The notes under the pieces were generated by a model. That model was not told the origin of the DNA. It saw only the letters and a program-made list of their open reading frames with translations, and searched no databases. This document shows, in pieces, positions 45,400-54,681 of a stretch of 64,000 nt of DNA (the first letter of the stretch is position 1; each line of letters opens with the position of its first letter). The position numbers were made by a program, and so were the translations under genes. The DNA comes from Rhizobium sp. ICMP 5592 (GTDB lineage: Bacteria > Pseudomonadota > Alphaproteobacteria > Rhizobiales > Rhizobiaceae). The stretch spans positions 1,263,083-1,327,082 of the forward strand of contig NZ_QSNT01000001.1 of NCBI RefSeq assembly GCF_009498525.1. Direction: 5' to 3'.

Positions 45400-46049
45400 A
45401 GACTGCATCGATCGTCATTGCCGACGACCATGATCTCGCCCGCTCGGGGATTGCCGCCGTTCTTGCGACGTCGGAGAGTCTGGACATCGTCGGCCAGGCG
45501 AAGAACGGGCTGGAGGCGGTCGAATTGTGCGACCGCTTGCGTCCGGATCTCATTCTTCTCGATATCCGCATGACGCCGCTCGATGGTCTCGGTGCCGCCG
45601 CGGAAATCCGTAAAATCGCTCCGGACACCAAGATCGTCATGCTCACCATGCATGAGAGCATCGATTATCTTAGTGCTGCGATCAAGGTTGGAGCGAGCGG
45701 CTATCTCCTCAAGGACGTCAGCCGCGACGGCCTGCTGCGCACCATCGACATCGTGCTGGATGGACAGGCATTTTTTGACGCGGATCTGATGCGCAAGATG
45801 CTGGCGCGAATAGATCGTGAATCGCCGGCGGAAACGGTCATTGAGAGACTGACGAACCGGGAGCGTGAAATTCTCTGTAGCTTGACCACTGGAGAGACCA
45901 ACAAGGGGATCGCGCGAGCACTGTCGATTTCACCGGGGACGGTGAAAGTGCATGTCGAGCGCATCCTGAGCAAGCTCGGGGTCAACGATCGCACGCAGGC
46001 GGCGGTTCTGGCGATCCAGGCGGGTCTTCTGCGAAAGGATGAGCTTTGA
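45396..46049 (+). CDS. NarL/LuxR-type response regulator
   Basis: The 217-residue regulator has a receiver domain with acidic ADDHD near residues 9-13, the phospho-acceptor Asp56 in LILLDIRMTPLDG, and the Lys in YLLKDVSRDG. A LuxR-type helix-turn-helix follows (LTNREREILCSLTTGETNKGIARALSISPGTVKVH). It is the partner of the kinase just before it. Targets are unknown. The ATG has the ribosome site GGGAATC. Confidence 0.92.
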   Translation: MKTASIVIADDHDLARSGIAAVLATSESLDIVGQAKNGLEAVELCDRLRPDLILLDIRMTPLDGLGAAAEIRKIAPDTKIVMLTMHESIDYLSAAIKVGASGYLLKDVSRDGLLRTIDIVLDGQAFFDADLMRKMLARIDRESPAETVIERLTNREREILCSLTTGETNKGIARALSISPGTVKVHVERILSKLGVNDRTQAAVLAIQAGLLRKDEL

Positions 46050-48394
46050 CGAGTGGCGATATGACCGACAAGGCGGGCCTCTCCCTTCGCTTCCTCGATC
46101 AGCCGCTTGCCCGCAAGGGAGTGATCGTGATCGCCCTTCCGTTGATCTGCCTGCTGATCGCTCTTGGATCGGTGTTTTTGGCCGATCGAGAAAGCCGCCG
46201 CGCCGAGGATTATGTGCGCGTGACCTTCGCCATCCAGTCCGACATTCTGGAACTGCATGCGCTTCTGGCCGAGGGCGCGTCGGGCGTTCGCGGTTATCTG
46301 TTGACCGGAGATGCGGCGTTTCTCGCGCCCTTTGAAAAGGCCAATGCCGAGCTCCCCGGTGTCTTTGCCGCCATGCGGCCGTTGATAACCGACGCCGAGC
46401 AGCGCGCGCGCCTCGACGGCATGGAGCCGCTGGTCTTCCAGAAACTCGCCGGCCTCAACGACCTGTTGGAAAAGGGCCGCGAGAGCAATCAGTCGATCAA
46501 CGACGATATGCGCCGCACGCTGGTGGACAACAAGGTGGTGCTGGACGAGCTGCGCTCTCGCATTCAGCAGATGCGCGAGCGCGAGGATGCGCTGCTTGAA
46601 GAGCGGACGAAGCAGGCGGATGCCATCCGCGATAGAGCCCAGTGGATCACCATCGTCGGCGCGATCGTCGGTCTGGTCGGCTGCGTGGTGGCGATCATTC
46701 TGATGTCGAACGGCATCGTCCGGCGGGTTGCATCGTTGCAAAAGACGGCCCGTCTTCTGGCCATGGGGCAGCGGGTGACATCGGGAGAACATGCGCGCGA
46801 CGAACTCGGTGCGCTCTCGCAAGCGCTTCAGGAGGCAAGCCTTCTCCTCAAGCAACGCGAAAGCGCGCTTCGCGAAAGCGAGGAGCGTTTCCGCCTCCTT
46901 GTCGACGGTGTCCATGATTATGGAATTTTCGGGCTTGACCAGCAGGGGCGGGTGGTGAGCTGGAATGCGGGCGCCGAGCGGATCAAGGGATATACGGCCG
47001 ATGAGATCATCGGCGAACATTTCTCGCAATTCTATCCATCCGAGGTTCGCGATACGCTGCCAGGCCAGGAGCTTGAGCGGGCGGAGGCTGACGGTCGGGT
47101 CGAAGACGAGGGGTGGCGGGTACGCAAGGACGGCTCGCGCTTCTGGGCCAATGTCGTCGTGACCGCACTTCGCGACGAGAACGGCAATCCCAAGGGTTTT
47201 TCGAAGATCACCCGCGATATCACCGATCGCAAACGCAACGAGGAAGAGCTGCTGGCCGCCCGATACAAGGCCGAGCAGGCGAGCGAAGCCAGAAGCGCCT
47301 TTCACTCACGCTTGAGTCACGAGTTCAGGACGCCTCTCAATTCCATTCTCGGCTTTGCCCAAATCCTGGAAATGGATCTGAACGAGCCCGAAACGCAGGC
47401 GAGCCTGGCCCAGATTCTGAGGGCCGGCCGGCATCTTCTCAGCCTGCTCGATGATTTGCTCGACCTGGCCCGTATCGATGCCGGGCGGATGGAGCTCTAT
47501 ATCGAAACGCTGGATGCCGGCGAGATCGTCGGGGAGGCGGTCGACCTTGCCCGCCCGCTGGCCGCGCCTCGCAAGGTCGGCATTGTCGTCGAGATCGATC
47601 ATGCCGCCGGCGCTGCTGTCACCATCGACCGGCGCCGCTTCCTCCAGGTGCTTCTGAATCTTCTGTCGAACGCGATAAAGTTCAATCGCGAAGGCGGAGC
47701 GCTTCGTGTGTCTACCCGGCTTGTGGACGGCGATATGCTTGCCATCGACATCCACGATACCGGTTTCGGTATTGCCCCGAACAAGAAGGAGCGGCTATTT
47801 CAGCCTTTCGAGCGCCTTGGGGCAGACAGCAACGCTACGTCGGGGACAGGGTTGGGGCTCGCTTTGTCGCAGCATCTGATGCAGGCGATGGGCGGTAGAC
47901 TGGAGCTTGGTTCTACCGGCACTGAGGGCACGACGTTCACCGTCTTTGCACCGGCCGCGCCCGCGTCATCGGTCGCGCCGCGTCCGACCGCCGAGTCTCC
48001 GGCTCCTCTCGCGGGCAAGCGGGAACTGGATGTCGTCCTCTGTATCGAGGACAATCCCGCCAGTCTGAACCTGATCGAAAATGTGCTGTCGCGGTATTGC
48101 AGCGCCAAAGTCATTCCCGCCATGCTGGGCGGTCTCGGACTGACGCTGGCGCGCGAGCACCGGCCGAATCTCATCCTGCTCGACATCAATCTGCCGGATA
48201 TCAGTGGCCTGGAGATACTGAAAAATCTAAGGGCTGATAGTGAGACGCGGGCTATACCGGTGATCGTCATCAGTGCCGATGCGACGGAAGCGACGAGGCA
48301 GAGCGCGCTGCAGGAGGGGGCGACGCGCTTTCTCACCAAACCGCTTGATATAAGACAGTTCCTTCAGACGCTCGACGAGGTTATGGCGCAATGA
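46046..48394 (+). CDS. Hybrid sensor kinase with CHASE3, HAMP, PAS and receiver domains
   Basis: The 782-residue protein has a membrane segment near residues 20-40, a CHASE3-type periplasmic sensor (LHALLAEGASGVRGYLLTGDAAFLAPFE), a second segment near 205-225, HAMP, and PAS (about 285-400, FGLDQQGRVVSWNAGAERIKGYT). HisKA follows with His in RLSHEFRTPLNSILGF, then HATPase_c and a C-terminal receiver with LILLDINLPDISG. Either the TTG at 46046 (good AAGGATGAG site, overlapping the stop before) or the ATG at 46061 may start it. It overlaps the next gene by four bases. Confidence 0.88.
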   Translation: MTSGDMTDKAGLSLRFLDQPLARKGVIVIALPLICLLIALGSVFLADRESRRAEDYVRVTFAIQSDILELHALLAEGASGVRGYLLTGDAAFLAPFEKANAELPGVFAAMRPLITDAEQRARLDGMEPLVFQKLAGLNDLLEKGRESNQSINDDMRRTLVDNKVVLDELRSRIQQMREREDALLEERTKQADAIRDRAQWITIVGAIVGLVGCVVAIILMSNGIVRRVASLQKTARLLAMGQRVTSGEHARDELGALSQALQEASLLLKQRESALRESEERFRLLVDGVHDYGIFGLDQQGRVVSWNAGAERIKGYTADEIIGEHFSQFYPSEVRDTLPGQELERAEADGRVEDEGWRVRKDGSRFWANVVVTALRDENGNPKGFSKITRDITDRKRNEEELLAARYKAEQASEARSAFHSRLSHEFRTPLNSILGFAQILEMDLNEPETQASLAQILRAGRHLLSLLDDLLDLARIDAGRMELYIETLDAGEIVGEAVDLARPLAAPRKVGIVVEIDHAAGAAVTIDRRRFLQVLLNLLSNAIKFNREGGALRVSTRLVDGDMLAIDIHDTGFGIAPNKKERLFQPFERLGADSNATSGTGLGLALSQHLMQAMGGRLELGSTGTEGTTFTVFAPAAPASSVAPRPTAESPAPLAGKRELDVVLCIEDNPASLNLIENVLSRYCSAKVIPAMLGGLGLTLAREHRPNLILLDINLPDISGLEILKNLRADSETRAIPVIVISADATEATRQSALQEGATRFLTKPLDIRQFLQTLDEVMAQ

Positions 48395-48867
48395 ACCCGC
48401 AAATTGATATCGCCGCTGAGGCGAGCGTACTGGTCATCGACGACGAGGCTGCCAATGTCGCTCTTCTGGAGCGCCTCCTGCGCCGTGAAGGGTTCAAGAA
48501 GGTTACGACGACGACCGATCCGAGAGAGGCCGTCCGGCTTTTCAACGAAGTGAGCCCGGATATCATCCTGCTTGATCTGATGATGCCCCATATCGATGGT
48601 TTCGCGCTTCTGGACGCCTTTTCCCGGCTGACGGGGCCGACGTCCTTTATTCCCATCGTCGTGCTGACGGCCGATATTTCGATCGAAACTCGGCGCAGGG
48701 CTCTGTCGCTTGGCGCCAAGGATTTCCTGGTGAAACCGATCGATGCGGTGGAGACCCTTTTGAGAATACTCAACCTGCTCGAAACGCGCTTCCTGTTTCG
48801 GGCGCTGACCGAGTTGACGGGGCAATCCCCGTTCGTCCGGCGCGGTGGCGATCCCACGAGCCGCTGA
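48391..48867 (+). CDS. Stand-alone receiver-domain response regulator
   Basis: The 158-residue protein is a single receiver domain: LVIDDEAANVALLERLL, the acceptor Asp in IILLDLMMPHIDG (near residue 70) and Lys in DFLVKPID. About 25 residues follow (LETRFLFRALTELTG), too short for a DNA-binding domain. It probably passes phosphate or works by protein contact, together with the hybrid kinase. It is the last of four genes that overlap end to start. Confidence 0.9.
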   Translation: MNPQIDIAAEASVLVIDDEAANVALLERLLRREGFKKVTTTTDPREAVRLFNEVSPDIILLDLMMPHIDGFALLDAFSRLTGPTSFIPIVVLTADISIETRRRALSLGAKDFLVKPIDAVETLLRILNLLETRFLFRALTELTGQSPFVRRGGDPTSR

Positions 48868-48891
48868 AGGAAGAGAGGCTATAAACGACAA

Positions 48892-48914
48892 AGGCGCCGA
48901 TGGTGTCGGCGCCT
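48892..48914. terminator. Bidirectional terminator after the phosphorelay operon
   Basis: Perfect nine-base arms AGGCGCCGA and TCGGCGCCT enclose TGGTG, 24 bases after the operon stop and 28 bases from the stop of the convergent gene. T-rich bases follow on both sides (ATGTTTAG, and TTTGTCGTTT on the minus strand). Confidence 0.75.
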
Positions 48915-48942
48915 CATGTTTAGTCGGTAAGATTGGCGGTCT

Positions 48943-49287
48943 TTAATCGCAGACGCGCATCCGCTCGTAATGCCAGCCGTCGTCATATTCGTTTTGAACC
49001 GGACGGCTCTCCGTCCAGCATCTCGGCGGGGGCGGAGGAGGAGCGACATAACCATAGCCGCCGCCACCGCCGTTGACGATCGCACCACCGATCAAGCCGC
49101 CGATGAGTCCGGCTGCTACGCCGCCAGCGATGGCGCCGCCATTATGGTGATGATGACGCCGCGGAGGGCCATCGTTCCAGTCGCGGTAACGACCATATTC
49201 CTGTGCCTGGGCAAAGCCGGCTGGGGTCAACACGCTGCCGGCGACCGTAGCTGCGAGCAAAACCGTGAGAATTGTCTTCTTCATCAT
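48943..49287 (-). CDS. Exported glycine-zipper protein
   Basis: I start it at ATG 49287 (MMKKTILTVLLAATVAGSVL), giving 114 residues with a signal peptide cleaved near AQA-QEYG. Then come a His-rich stretch (RRHHHHNGG), a glycine zipper GGVAAGLIGGLIGGAIVNGG, a proline run and a tail ending with two cysteines (CWTESRP, YERMRVCD) that may form a disulfide. Such proteins sit in the cell envelope; their roles are poorly known. A GGAGGTGATC ribosome site precedes the start. Confidence 0.82.
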   Translation of the reverse strand: MMKKTILTVLLAATVAGSVLTPAGFAQAQEYGRYRDWNDGPPRRHHHHNGGAIAGGVAAGLIGGLIGGAIVNGGGGGYGYVAPPPPPPRCWTESRPVQNEYDDGWHYERMRVCD

Positions 49288-49447
49288 GATCACCTCCGAC
49301 GCGATGCGTCTTGAAATGCAAATCTTCGACTCGGTTAATCGAGTGTTTCCAGAATGACTCTGTACACGTGAACATGGCGTGAATACGCCGTTCACCTAAA
49401 TTCGGCCGATGGGTTCTTTGTTCCCACAGGATGATTGTCGGCTGAAA

Positions 49448-50086
49448 TCAGCTCGGAAATGCCAGGTTGAGTTCCGCAACCGCTTCAAGGGAAAGAGGTG
49501 ACGTCTTGCGGTCTCCCAGCAGGAAGAAGAGTTTGGATGTCTCTTCCAGCTCCTCGTAAGCGTAGACCGCTTCCTCCAATGTCTTGCCCGAAACGATCGG
49601 TCCGTGATTGGCGAGAAGCATGGCGCGATGGTCACGAGCGGCAAGACGCACGGCTTCCGCCAGGGCTCTGTCACCCGGCCGGAAATATTTCAAGAGAGGG
49701 AGTTTGCCGATCCGCATGACGTGATAGGCGGTGAGCGGCGGCAGCACATCGTCGGTGTTGTCATGGCACAGGCAGGAGACCGCGACCGAATAGGTCGAAT
49801 GAAGATGCACGACGGCGCGCGCAGCGGGCCGCTCTTCATAGACCGCAAGATGGAAGAACGCTTCCTTCGAGGGCGGATCGCCCGCCAGAAGCTCGCCGGA
49901 GGGGGAGACCTTGGATATCCGGGCAGGCTCCAGAAATCCGAGGCTTGAATTGGTGGGCGTCACCAGGATCGAACCGTCTTCGAGACGGACGGAGAGATTG
50001 CCGGCGCTGCCATGGGCAAGCTGGCGATTGTAGAGCAGCGCGCCCATGCGGGCGATCTTGTCGCGCAGTTCCGTTTCTTCGGTCAT
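49448..50086 (-). CDS. otnC: 3-oxo-tetronate 4-phosphate decarboxylase (class II aldolase family)
   Basis: OtnC turns 3-oxo-tetronate 4-phosphate into dihydroxyacetone phosphate and CO2, the last step of threonate use. The 212-residue protein has the class II aldolase metal site: SKEAFFH with the Glu, VVHLHSTYSVAVSCL with two His, and LLANHGPIVSG with the third His. It is the last gene of the operon, 20 bases after otnK. The name rests on the gene neighbourhood (OtnK, OtnI, LtnD), which is highly specific. Confidence 0.92.
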   Translation of the reverse strand: MTEETELRDKIARMGALLYNRQLAHGSAGNLSVRLEDGSILVTPTNSSLGFLEPARISKVSPSGELLAGDPPSKEAFFHLAVYEERPAARAVVHLHSTYSVAVSCLCHDNTDDVLPPLTAYHVMRIGKLPLLKYFRPGDRALAEAVRLAARDHRAMLLANHGPIVSGKTLEEAVYAYEELEETSKLFFLLGDRKTSPLSLEAVAELNLAFPS

Positions 50087-50106
50087 GGTGTCCCTGCCTC
50101 GATTGC

Positions 50107-51387
50107 CTAATGCATCATGGAAAGTGCGGCGGCGAAGAAGTCGTCGCCGCCGAAGTTTCCGGATTTCAGGGCGAGCAGCATGTTCCCCTGGACATTTCCC
50201 ACCGTTTGGAGAACGGGCACGCCGGGTGCGATTTCCGGGCCGATCAGGAAGGCGGGAATGCCGAGCTTGTCGACGGCAGCACCGGATGTTTCGCCACCGG
50301 CTACGACCAGACGGCGCACGCCGCGAGACACCAGCTCGGCGGCAATCGCCGATGTGGCATGTTCGATAGCATGGCCGGAGGCTTCGCGGCCGTAGCGCGC
50401 CTGTACGCGGCCGACCGCTTGCGGATCGGCGCTCGCGGCGATCGCCACCGGCCCAGCCGATATCCGGTCTCCCGCCCAGGAGATTGCGGCTGAAAGCTCG
50501 TCGGGTCCCGAAAGCAGTTTTTCAGGGTCGAGCCGCAGGACGGGCATCGAACGCTCGGCTTCGGCAAGCTGGCGCAGAGTCGCCGTCGAGCAGCTACCGG
50601 CGACAATGGCGGCGAGACCGCCGACTGGGCCGATTGCATCCTCGGTTGCTTGGGCCGGATGCGAGATTCTGCCGGAGCGCTTGAGCGCTCGCGCCAGACC
50701 AAGGCCGAGGCCGGAAGCGCCTGTCGATAGTGGCGTTTCCAGTGCGATAGCACCCAGGGTCTCAAGGTCGCATTCAAAAACGGCATCGGCGATGACGGCC
50801 GTCACGCCGGTTTCGCGAAGAGCCGCGAGCCGTGCGCTGACGGCGGCCGGCCCGCCGGCGATGGTCGTGAGATCAATGAGCCCGACAGAGCCAGCGGATT
50901 GCCGGCCAAGAACCCGCACGAGATTGGCGTCGTGCATCGGATTGAGCGGATGGTCCTTCAACGGGCTTTCGTTGAGCGGCACCCCGTTGACGAAGAGATG
51001 ACCAGCATAGACGGTGCGGCCGGTTTCCGGGAAAGCGGGAGTGACGATGACGGGGCCGCTGCCCTCCGCCATGCGCAGCGCGTCCGTCACCGGGCCGATA
51101 TTGCCGGCGTCGGTGGAATCGAAGGTCGAGCAGATCTTGTAGAGGACATGGATCGCGCCGCGCGCGCGCAGCCAGGCCTCGGCCTTGCTTGCCGCGGAAA
51201 CGGCATCCTGTGCTGCGACCGAGCGGATCTTGAGGGAAACGACGACTGCATCGACATCCGGTAGCATCAGATAGGGGTCGGGGATGCCGATGGTCTGCAC
51301 CGTGCGCAGGCCGTTCTTCGTGAACGTATTGGCGAGGTCCGACGCGCCGGTGTAATCGTCGGCAATCGCTCCAAGCAAGAGTGTCAT
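50107..51387 (-). CDS. otnK: 3-oxo-tetronate kinase (DUF1537 family)
   Basis: OtnK phosphorylates 3-oxo-tetronate at O4. The 426-residue protein has the DUF1537 start LLGAIADDYTGASDLANTFTKNGLRT, a hinge with YKICSTFDSTDAGNIGPVTDA, and the C-terminal nucleotide-binding motif VVAGGETSGAAVDKLGI. Length is normal. Its start overlaps the otnI stop by four bases. It follows the order seen in known threonate operons. Confidence 0.95.
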   Translation of the reverse strand: MTLLLGAIADDYTGASDLANTFTKNGLRTVQTIGIPDPYLMLPDVDAVVVSLKIRSVAAQDAVSAASKAEAWLRARGAIHVLYKICSTFDSTDAGNIGPVTDALRMAEGSGPVIVTPAFPETGRTVYAGHLFVNGVPLNESPLKDHPLNPMHDANLVRVLGRQSAGSVGLIDLTTIAGGPAAVSARLAALRETGVTAVIADAVFECDLETLGAIALETPLSTGASGLGLGLARALKRSGRISHPAQATEDAIGPVGGLAAIVAGSCSTATLRQLAEAERSMPVLRLDPEKLLSGPDELSAAISWAGDRISAGPVAIAASADPQAVGRVQARYGREASGHAIEHATSAIAAELVSRGVRRLVVAGGETSGAAVDKLGIPAFLIGPEIAPGVPVLQTVGNVQGNMLLALKSGNFGGDDFFAAALSMMH

Positions 51388-52166
51388 CCCTTTATCCTTT
51401 TGAACGGTGCAAACCAGCCGAGACCGTCGAGCGTGTGGTTTCGCGGAATGTATTCGCAGCCGATGAAGCCGTCATAGCCGAGCCGGTCGATCTCGGCGAA
51501 GAGAAAGGTGTCGTTGAGCTCCTCGCTGCAGGGCTCCTGCCGCGAGGGCACGCTCGCGGTCTGGATATGGCCGATGATCGACATCATCTCGCGCAAGGCA
51601 ATTGCGACATCGCCATGCATGATCTGCCGATGGTAGATGTCGAACTGGAGCTTGAGATTGGGTCTGCCCAACTCCTCGATCAGCGCCCGCGCATGATTGA
51701 AATCATTGAGGAAGTAACCCGGCATATTACGGCCGTTGATCGGCTCGAGCACGAGGACCAGCCCTTTCTCGGCAAGCCGTCCGGCGCAATATTCGACGGA
51801 ACGGCGATAGGCGCGGATGGCCGCCTCGTCGTCGGGCCTGGCGAGACCGGCCATCAGGTGCAGGCGCTTGACGCCAGTTGCCTCGGCATAGTCGAGCGCT
51901 ATCTCCACATTCGACTTCATCTCCTTGAAGCGATCGGGAAGGGCAGCAAGTCCGCGCTCGCCGCCATTCCAGTCGCCGGGCGGCATGTTGAAGAGGGCCT
52001 GAGTCAATCCGTTACGCTCAAGCCGTTCCGCGATTGCTTCCGGCGCGAATTCATAGGGAAAGAGATATTCGACGGCACTGAAACCGGCTTCCGCGGCCGC
52101 GTCGAAACGGTCGAGAAACTGCCACTCGTTGAACATCATCGTCAGGTTGGCCGCAAAGACGGGCAT
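51384..52166 (-). CDS. otnI: 2-oxo-tetronate isomerase
   Basis: OtnI converts 2-oxo-tetronate into 3-oxo-tetronate. The 260-residue TIM-barrel protein is of the hydroxypyruvate-isomerase group: FAANLTMMFNEWQFLDRFDAAAEAGFSAVEYLFPYE at the start, then VLEPINGRNMPGYFLNDF with a metal-binding Glu, and LKLQFDIYHRQIMHGD. Older annotation would call it hydroxypyruvate isomerase; the operon supports the tetronate role. It lies 31 bases after ltnD. Confidence 0.92.
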   Translation of the reverse strand: MPVFAANLTMMFNEWQFLDRFDAAAEAGFSAVEYLFPYEFAPEAIAERLERNGLTQALFNMPPGDWNGGERGLAALPDRFKEMKSNVEIALDYAEATGVKRLHLMAGLARPDDEAAIRAYRRSVEYCAGRLAEKGLVLVLEPINGRNMPGYFLNDFNHARALIEELGRPNLKLQFDIYHRQIMHGDVAIALREMMSIIGHIQTASVPSRQEPCSEELNDTFLFAEIDRLGYDGFIGCEYIPRNHTLDGLGWFAPFKRIKG

Positions 52167-52197
52167 GCTGATTGTCTCCGTTTACCGCTTGCGCGTT

Positions 52198-53127
52198 TCA
52201 TTGCTCATGGTTCGGCAGAATTGTACCCGAAAGCTGCGCATAAAGCCGGGCAAGCGAGGCGTCGTCGTCACGTCCCATGCCGGCACCCGATGCGGCAAGA
52301 TACATCTGCAGCGCGGCAGCGGCGAGCGGTGTCGGGTAACGCTCCGTGCGGGCCATGTCCTGTACGATACCGAGATCCTTGACGAAAATCTCGATGGCGC
52401 TGCGCGGCGAATAGTCTCCCTCAAGGACGTGCGGTACCCGGTTTTCGAACATCCAGGAATTGCCCGCCGAGGCGGTAATGACTTCATAGACCTTGTCGAG
52501 ATCGAGACCTTGCTTGGCCGCGAAGGTGATCGCCTCGCAGGCGGCTGCGATATGCACGCCGGCCAGAAGCTGGTTGATCATCTTGAAGGCCGCGCCGGTT
52601 CCGGCGGCGTCACCCAGCTCGTAGACCTTGCCGGCCATGGCATCGAGCGCCGGGCGCGCGGCATCGAAGGCCGACTTCGTGCCGGAGGCCATGATGGTCA
52701 GCTCGCCGTTGGCCGCCTTGACCGCACCGCCGGAAATCGGCGCATCGAGATAATGCAGGCCGAGTGCCGTGCAACGCTCCGCCAGATCACGGGCAACGGC
52801 CGGATCCATGGTTGCCGATGAGATGAACACTGCCCCGGGTTTCATGGTGCTTGCGACATTACCGGCGCCGAAGAGGACGTCCCTGGTCTGCGCGCCGTTG
52901 ACGACGACGGAGACGACGATGTCGGCATCCTTTGCCGCTGCTGCCGGGCTCGTCGCACCCCGCCCGCCTTCGCTGACGAAACGATCGATCGCGGCGGCCG
53001 ATATGTCGTAGCCGACGACGTCGAGGCCGGCGCGCTTCATGGACCGCGCCATGCCGAGGCCCATGGATCCGAGGCCGATCACGGCGGCGACAAGCTGATG
53101 TTGCGAGTTTTCAGCTAGGGATGACAT
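52198..53127 (-). CDS. ltnD: L-threonate dehydrogenase
   Basis: LtnD oxidises L-threonate to 2-oxo-tetronate with NAD. The 309-residue beta-hydroxyacid dehydrogenase has GLGSMGLGMARSMKRAGL (residues about 17-34), the substrate loop DAPISGGAVKAANGELTIMASG, and the catalytic Lys in GAAFKMINQLLAGVH. The enzyme for erythronate, DenD, belongs to a different family, so L-threonate is the likelier substrate. A small in-operon hairpin separates it from the MFS gene upstream. Confidence 0.88.
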   Translation of the reverse strand: MSSLAENSQHQLVAAVIGLGSMGLGMARSMKRAGLDVVGYDISAAAIDRFVSEGGRGATSPAAAAKDADIVVSVVVNGAQTRDVLFGAGNVASTMKPGAVFISSATMDPAVARDLAERCTALGLHYLDAPISGGAVKAANGELTIMASGTKSAFDAARPALDAMAGKVYELGDAAGTGAAFKMINQLLAGVHIAAACEAITFAAKQGLDLDKVYEVITASAGNSWMFENRVPHVLEGDYSPRSAIEIFVKDLGIVQDMARTERYPTPLAAAALQMYLAASGAGMGRDDDASLARLYAQLSGTILPNHEQ

Positions 53128-53158
53128 GTCGATATCCTTGCAATGTCTTGAGGGTGTT

Positions 53159-53189
53159 AGGTCCCCCGGCAGTTGGCGCCGGAGGACCT
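53159..53189. terminator. Hairpin between the MFS gene and ltnD
   Basis: Arms AGGTCC and GGACCT plus CCGGC and GCCGG pair across one mismatch (left 53159-53170, right 53178-53189). The T-run follows only on the plus strand, against the direction of both genes. It may stabilise the MFS end or reduce read-through. Confidence 0.45.
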
Positions 53190-53195
53190 TTTATT

Positions 53196-54512
53196 CTAGC
53201 GGTTGACGCTTTTTGCCGGAACGGTCAGCACGGCGATAGATCCGATGACGAGCGCTGCCGCCAGGAGATACATGCCGGCTGAGGTGCTGCCGGTGAAGTC
53301 CTTGAGATAGCCAACCAGAAACGGTCCGAGGAAGCCAGCGAGATTGCCGACCGAGTTGATCCAGGCAATGCCCGCCGCAGCTCCGGTGCCGGCAAGGAAG
53401 GCCGTCGGCAGCGACCAGAACAAGGGTGCGCAACTGATGGCGCCCGCCGCGGCAAGCGAAAGGGCAATGATCGAAAATGTCGTGCTGGTGCTGACGGTGG
53501 CGGCGATGAAGCCGACTGCGGCGATCAGGGCGGGGACGATCAGGTGCCAGCGGCGTTCGCGATGCCGGTCGGCGGAGCGGCCGAGCGCGATCATGACGAT
53601 GAAGGTGCAGATATAGGGGATGGCCGAGACCAGGCCGATATTGAAGTTTCCGACAACGCCGCTCGCCTTGACGATGCTTGGCATCCAAAAGTTCAGGCCG
53701 TATTGCCCAAGGACGAAGCAGAAATAGATCAGGCACATCAGCCAGACGCGGCCGTCGCGCAGAGTGCTTGCAACATCATGCGGACTTGACGATTTGGTGC
53801 GGTCTTCGGCTTCGATATTGGCGGTCAGAACCGATTTTTCATCCACCGTCAGCCATTTGGCGTCACTGATCTTGTCGTCGAGATAGAAGAAGACCAGCAC
53901 ACCCAGTAACACGGCTGGAACGGCCTCGATCAGGAACATCCACTGCCAGCCGGAAAGACCATGCGTTCCATGGAAGCTATCCATGAGCAAGCCCGACAGC
54001 GGATTGCCGAAGATGGCGGATACGGGGATTGCCGACATGAAGGTGGTGATGATCTTGGCGCGGTGGCGGGCCGGATACCAGGAGGTGAGATAGAAAATCA
54101 GGCCCGGGAAGAAGCCGGCTTCGGCAATGCCGAGCAGGAAACGCAGGATATAGAAGACGGTTTCCGAGGTAGTGAACATGAAGGCGGCTGACACGATGCC
54201 CCAGGTCACCATGATGCGCGCGATCCATACCCGCGCGCCGACCTTGTTCATGATGACGTTGCTCGGCACTTCAAACAGGAAGTAGCCGATGAAAAATATG
54301 CCGGCGCCGATCCCGTATGCTGCTTCCGACAGGCCGAGTTCGCTCGACATCTGCAACTTGGCAAAGCCGACATTCACGCGGTCGAGATAAGCGACGATAT
54401 AGCAAAGCACCAGAAAGGGCACGATTCTCCAAAAGACTTTGCGGTATGCACGGTCTTCGACCGGGTTGGCGGCGCGCTCGCCCTGGGCTGCGGCCTGCGC
54501 TTGAAATGTCAT
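53196..54512 (-). CDS. MFS transporter of the anion:cation symporter type, probable threonate permease
   Basis: The 438-residue protein has 12 hydrophobic segments and the ACS-family opening RKVFWRIVPFLVLCYIVAYLDRVNVGFAKLQM, which is common to transporters for hexonates and tetronates. The ATG at 54512 is preceded by GGAGGAGGAC; a longer frame from 54689 runs through the operators and was rejected. It is the first gene of the L-threonate operon, so it most likely brings in threonate with protons. Confidence 0.9.
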   Translation of the reverse strand: MTFQAQAAAQGERAANPVEDRAYRKVFWRIVPFLVLCYIVAYLDRVNVGFAKLQMSSELGLSEAAYGIGAGIFFIGYFLFEVPSNVIMNKVGARVWIARIMVTWGIVSAAFMFTTSETVFYILRFLLGIAEAGFFPGLIFYLTSWYPARHRAKIITTFMSAIPVSAIFGNPLSGLLMDSFHGTHGLSGWQWMFLIEAVPAVLLGVLVFFYLDDKISDAKWLTVDEKSVLTANIEAEDRTKSSSPHDVASTLRDGRVWLMCLIYFCFVLGQYGLNFWMPSIVKASGVVGNFNIGLVSAIPYICTFIVMIALGRSADRHRERRWHLIVPALIAAVGFIAATVSTSTTFSIIALSLAAAGAISCAPLFWSLPTAFLAGTGAAAGIAWINSVGNLAGFLGPFLVGYLKDFTGSTSAGMYLLAAALVIGSIAVLTVPAKSVNR

Positions 54513-54580
54513 GATGTCCTCCTCCGAATGGAAAAGCCGGGGTCCCTCCAGAACCTTCTTCCGGCCGCGCACCCTAAAAT

Positions 54581-54649
54581 TGGCAGCGCTGCCATTTCTC
54601 GTTACTGCATTTTGGCAGCGCTGCCAACAGGAATTTGGCGGCGCTGCCA
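54581..54649. promoter_or_regulatory. Three palindromic operators of the threonate operon
   Basis: TGGCAGCGCTGCCA occurs at 54581-54594 and 54613-54626, and TGGCGGCGCTGCCA at 54636-54649. The first two are perfect 14-base palindromes; the third has one change. Their centres are 32 and 23 bases apart, about three and two helical turns, so they lie on one face of the DNA. They fill the space between the MFS gene and the LacI regulator. GC at the centre of a palindrome is the LacI-family pattern. Confidence 0.9.
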
Positions 54650-54681
54650 AAAATCTTGTGTTAAAGGAGCGGGAGTGGAAA

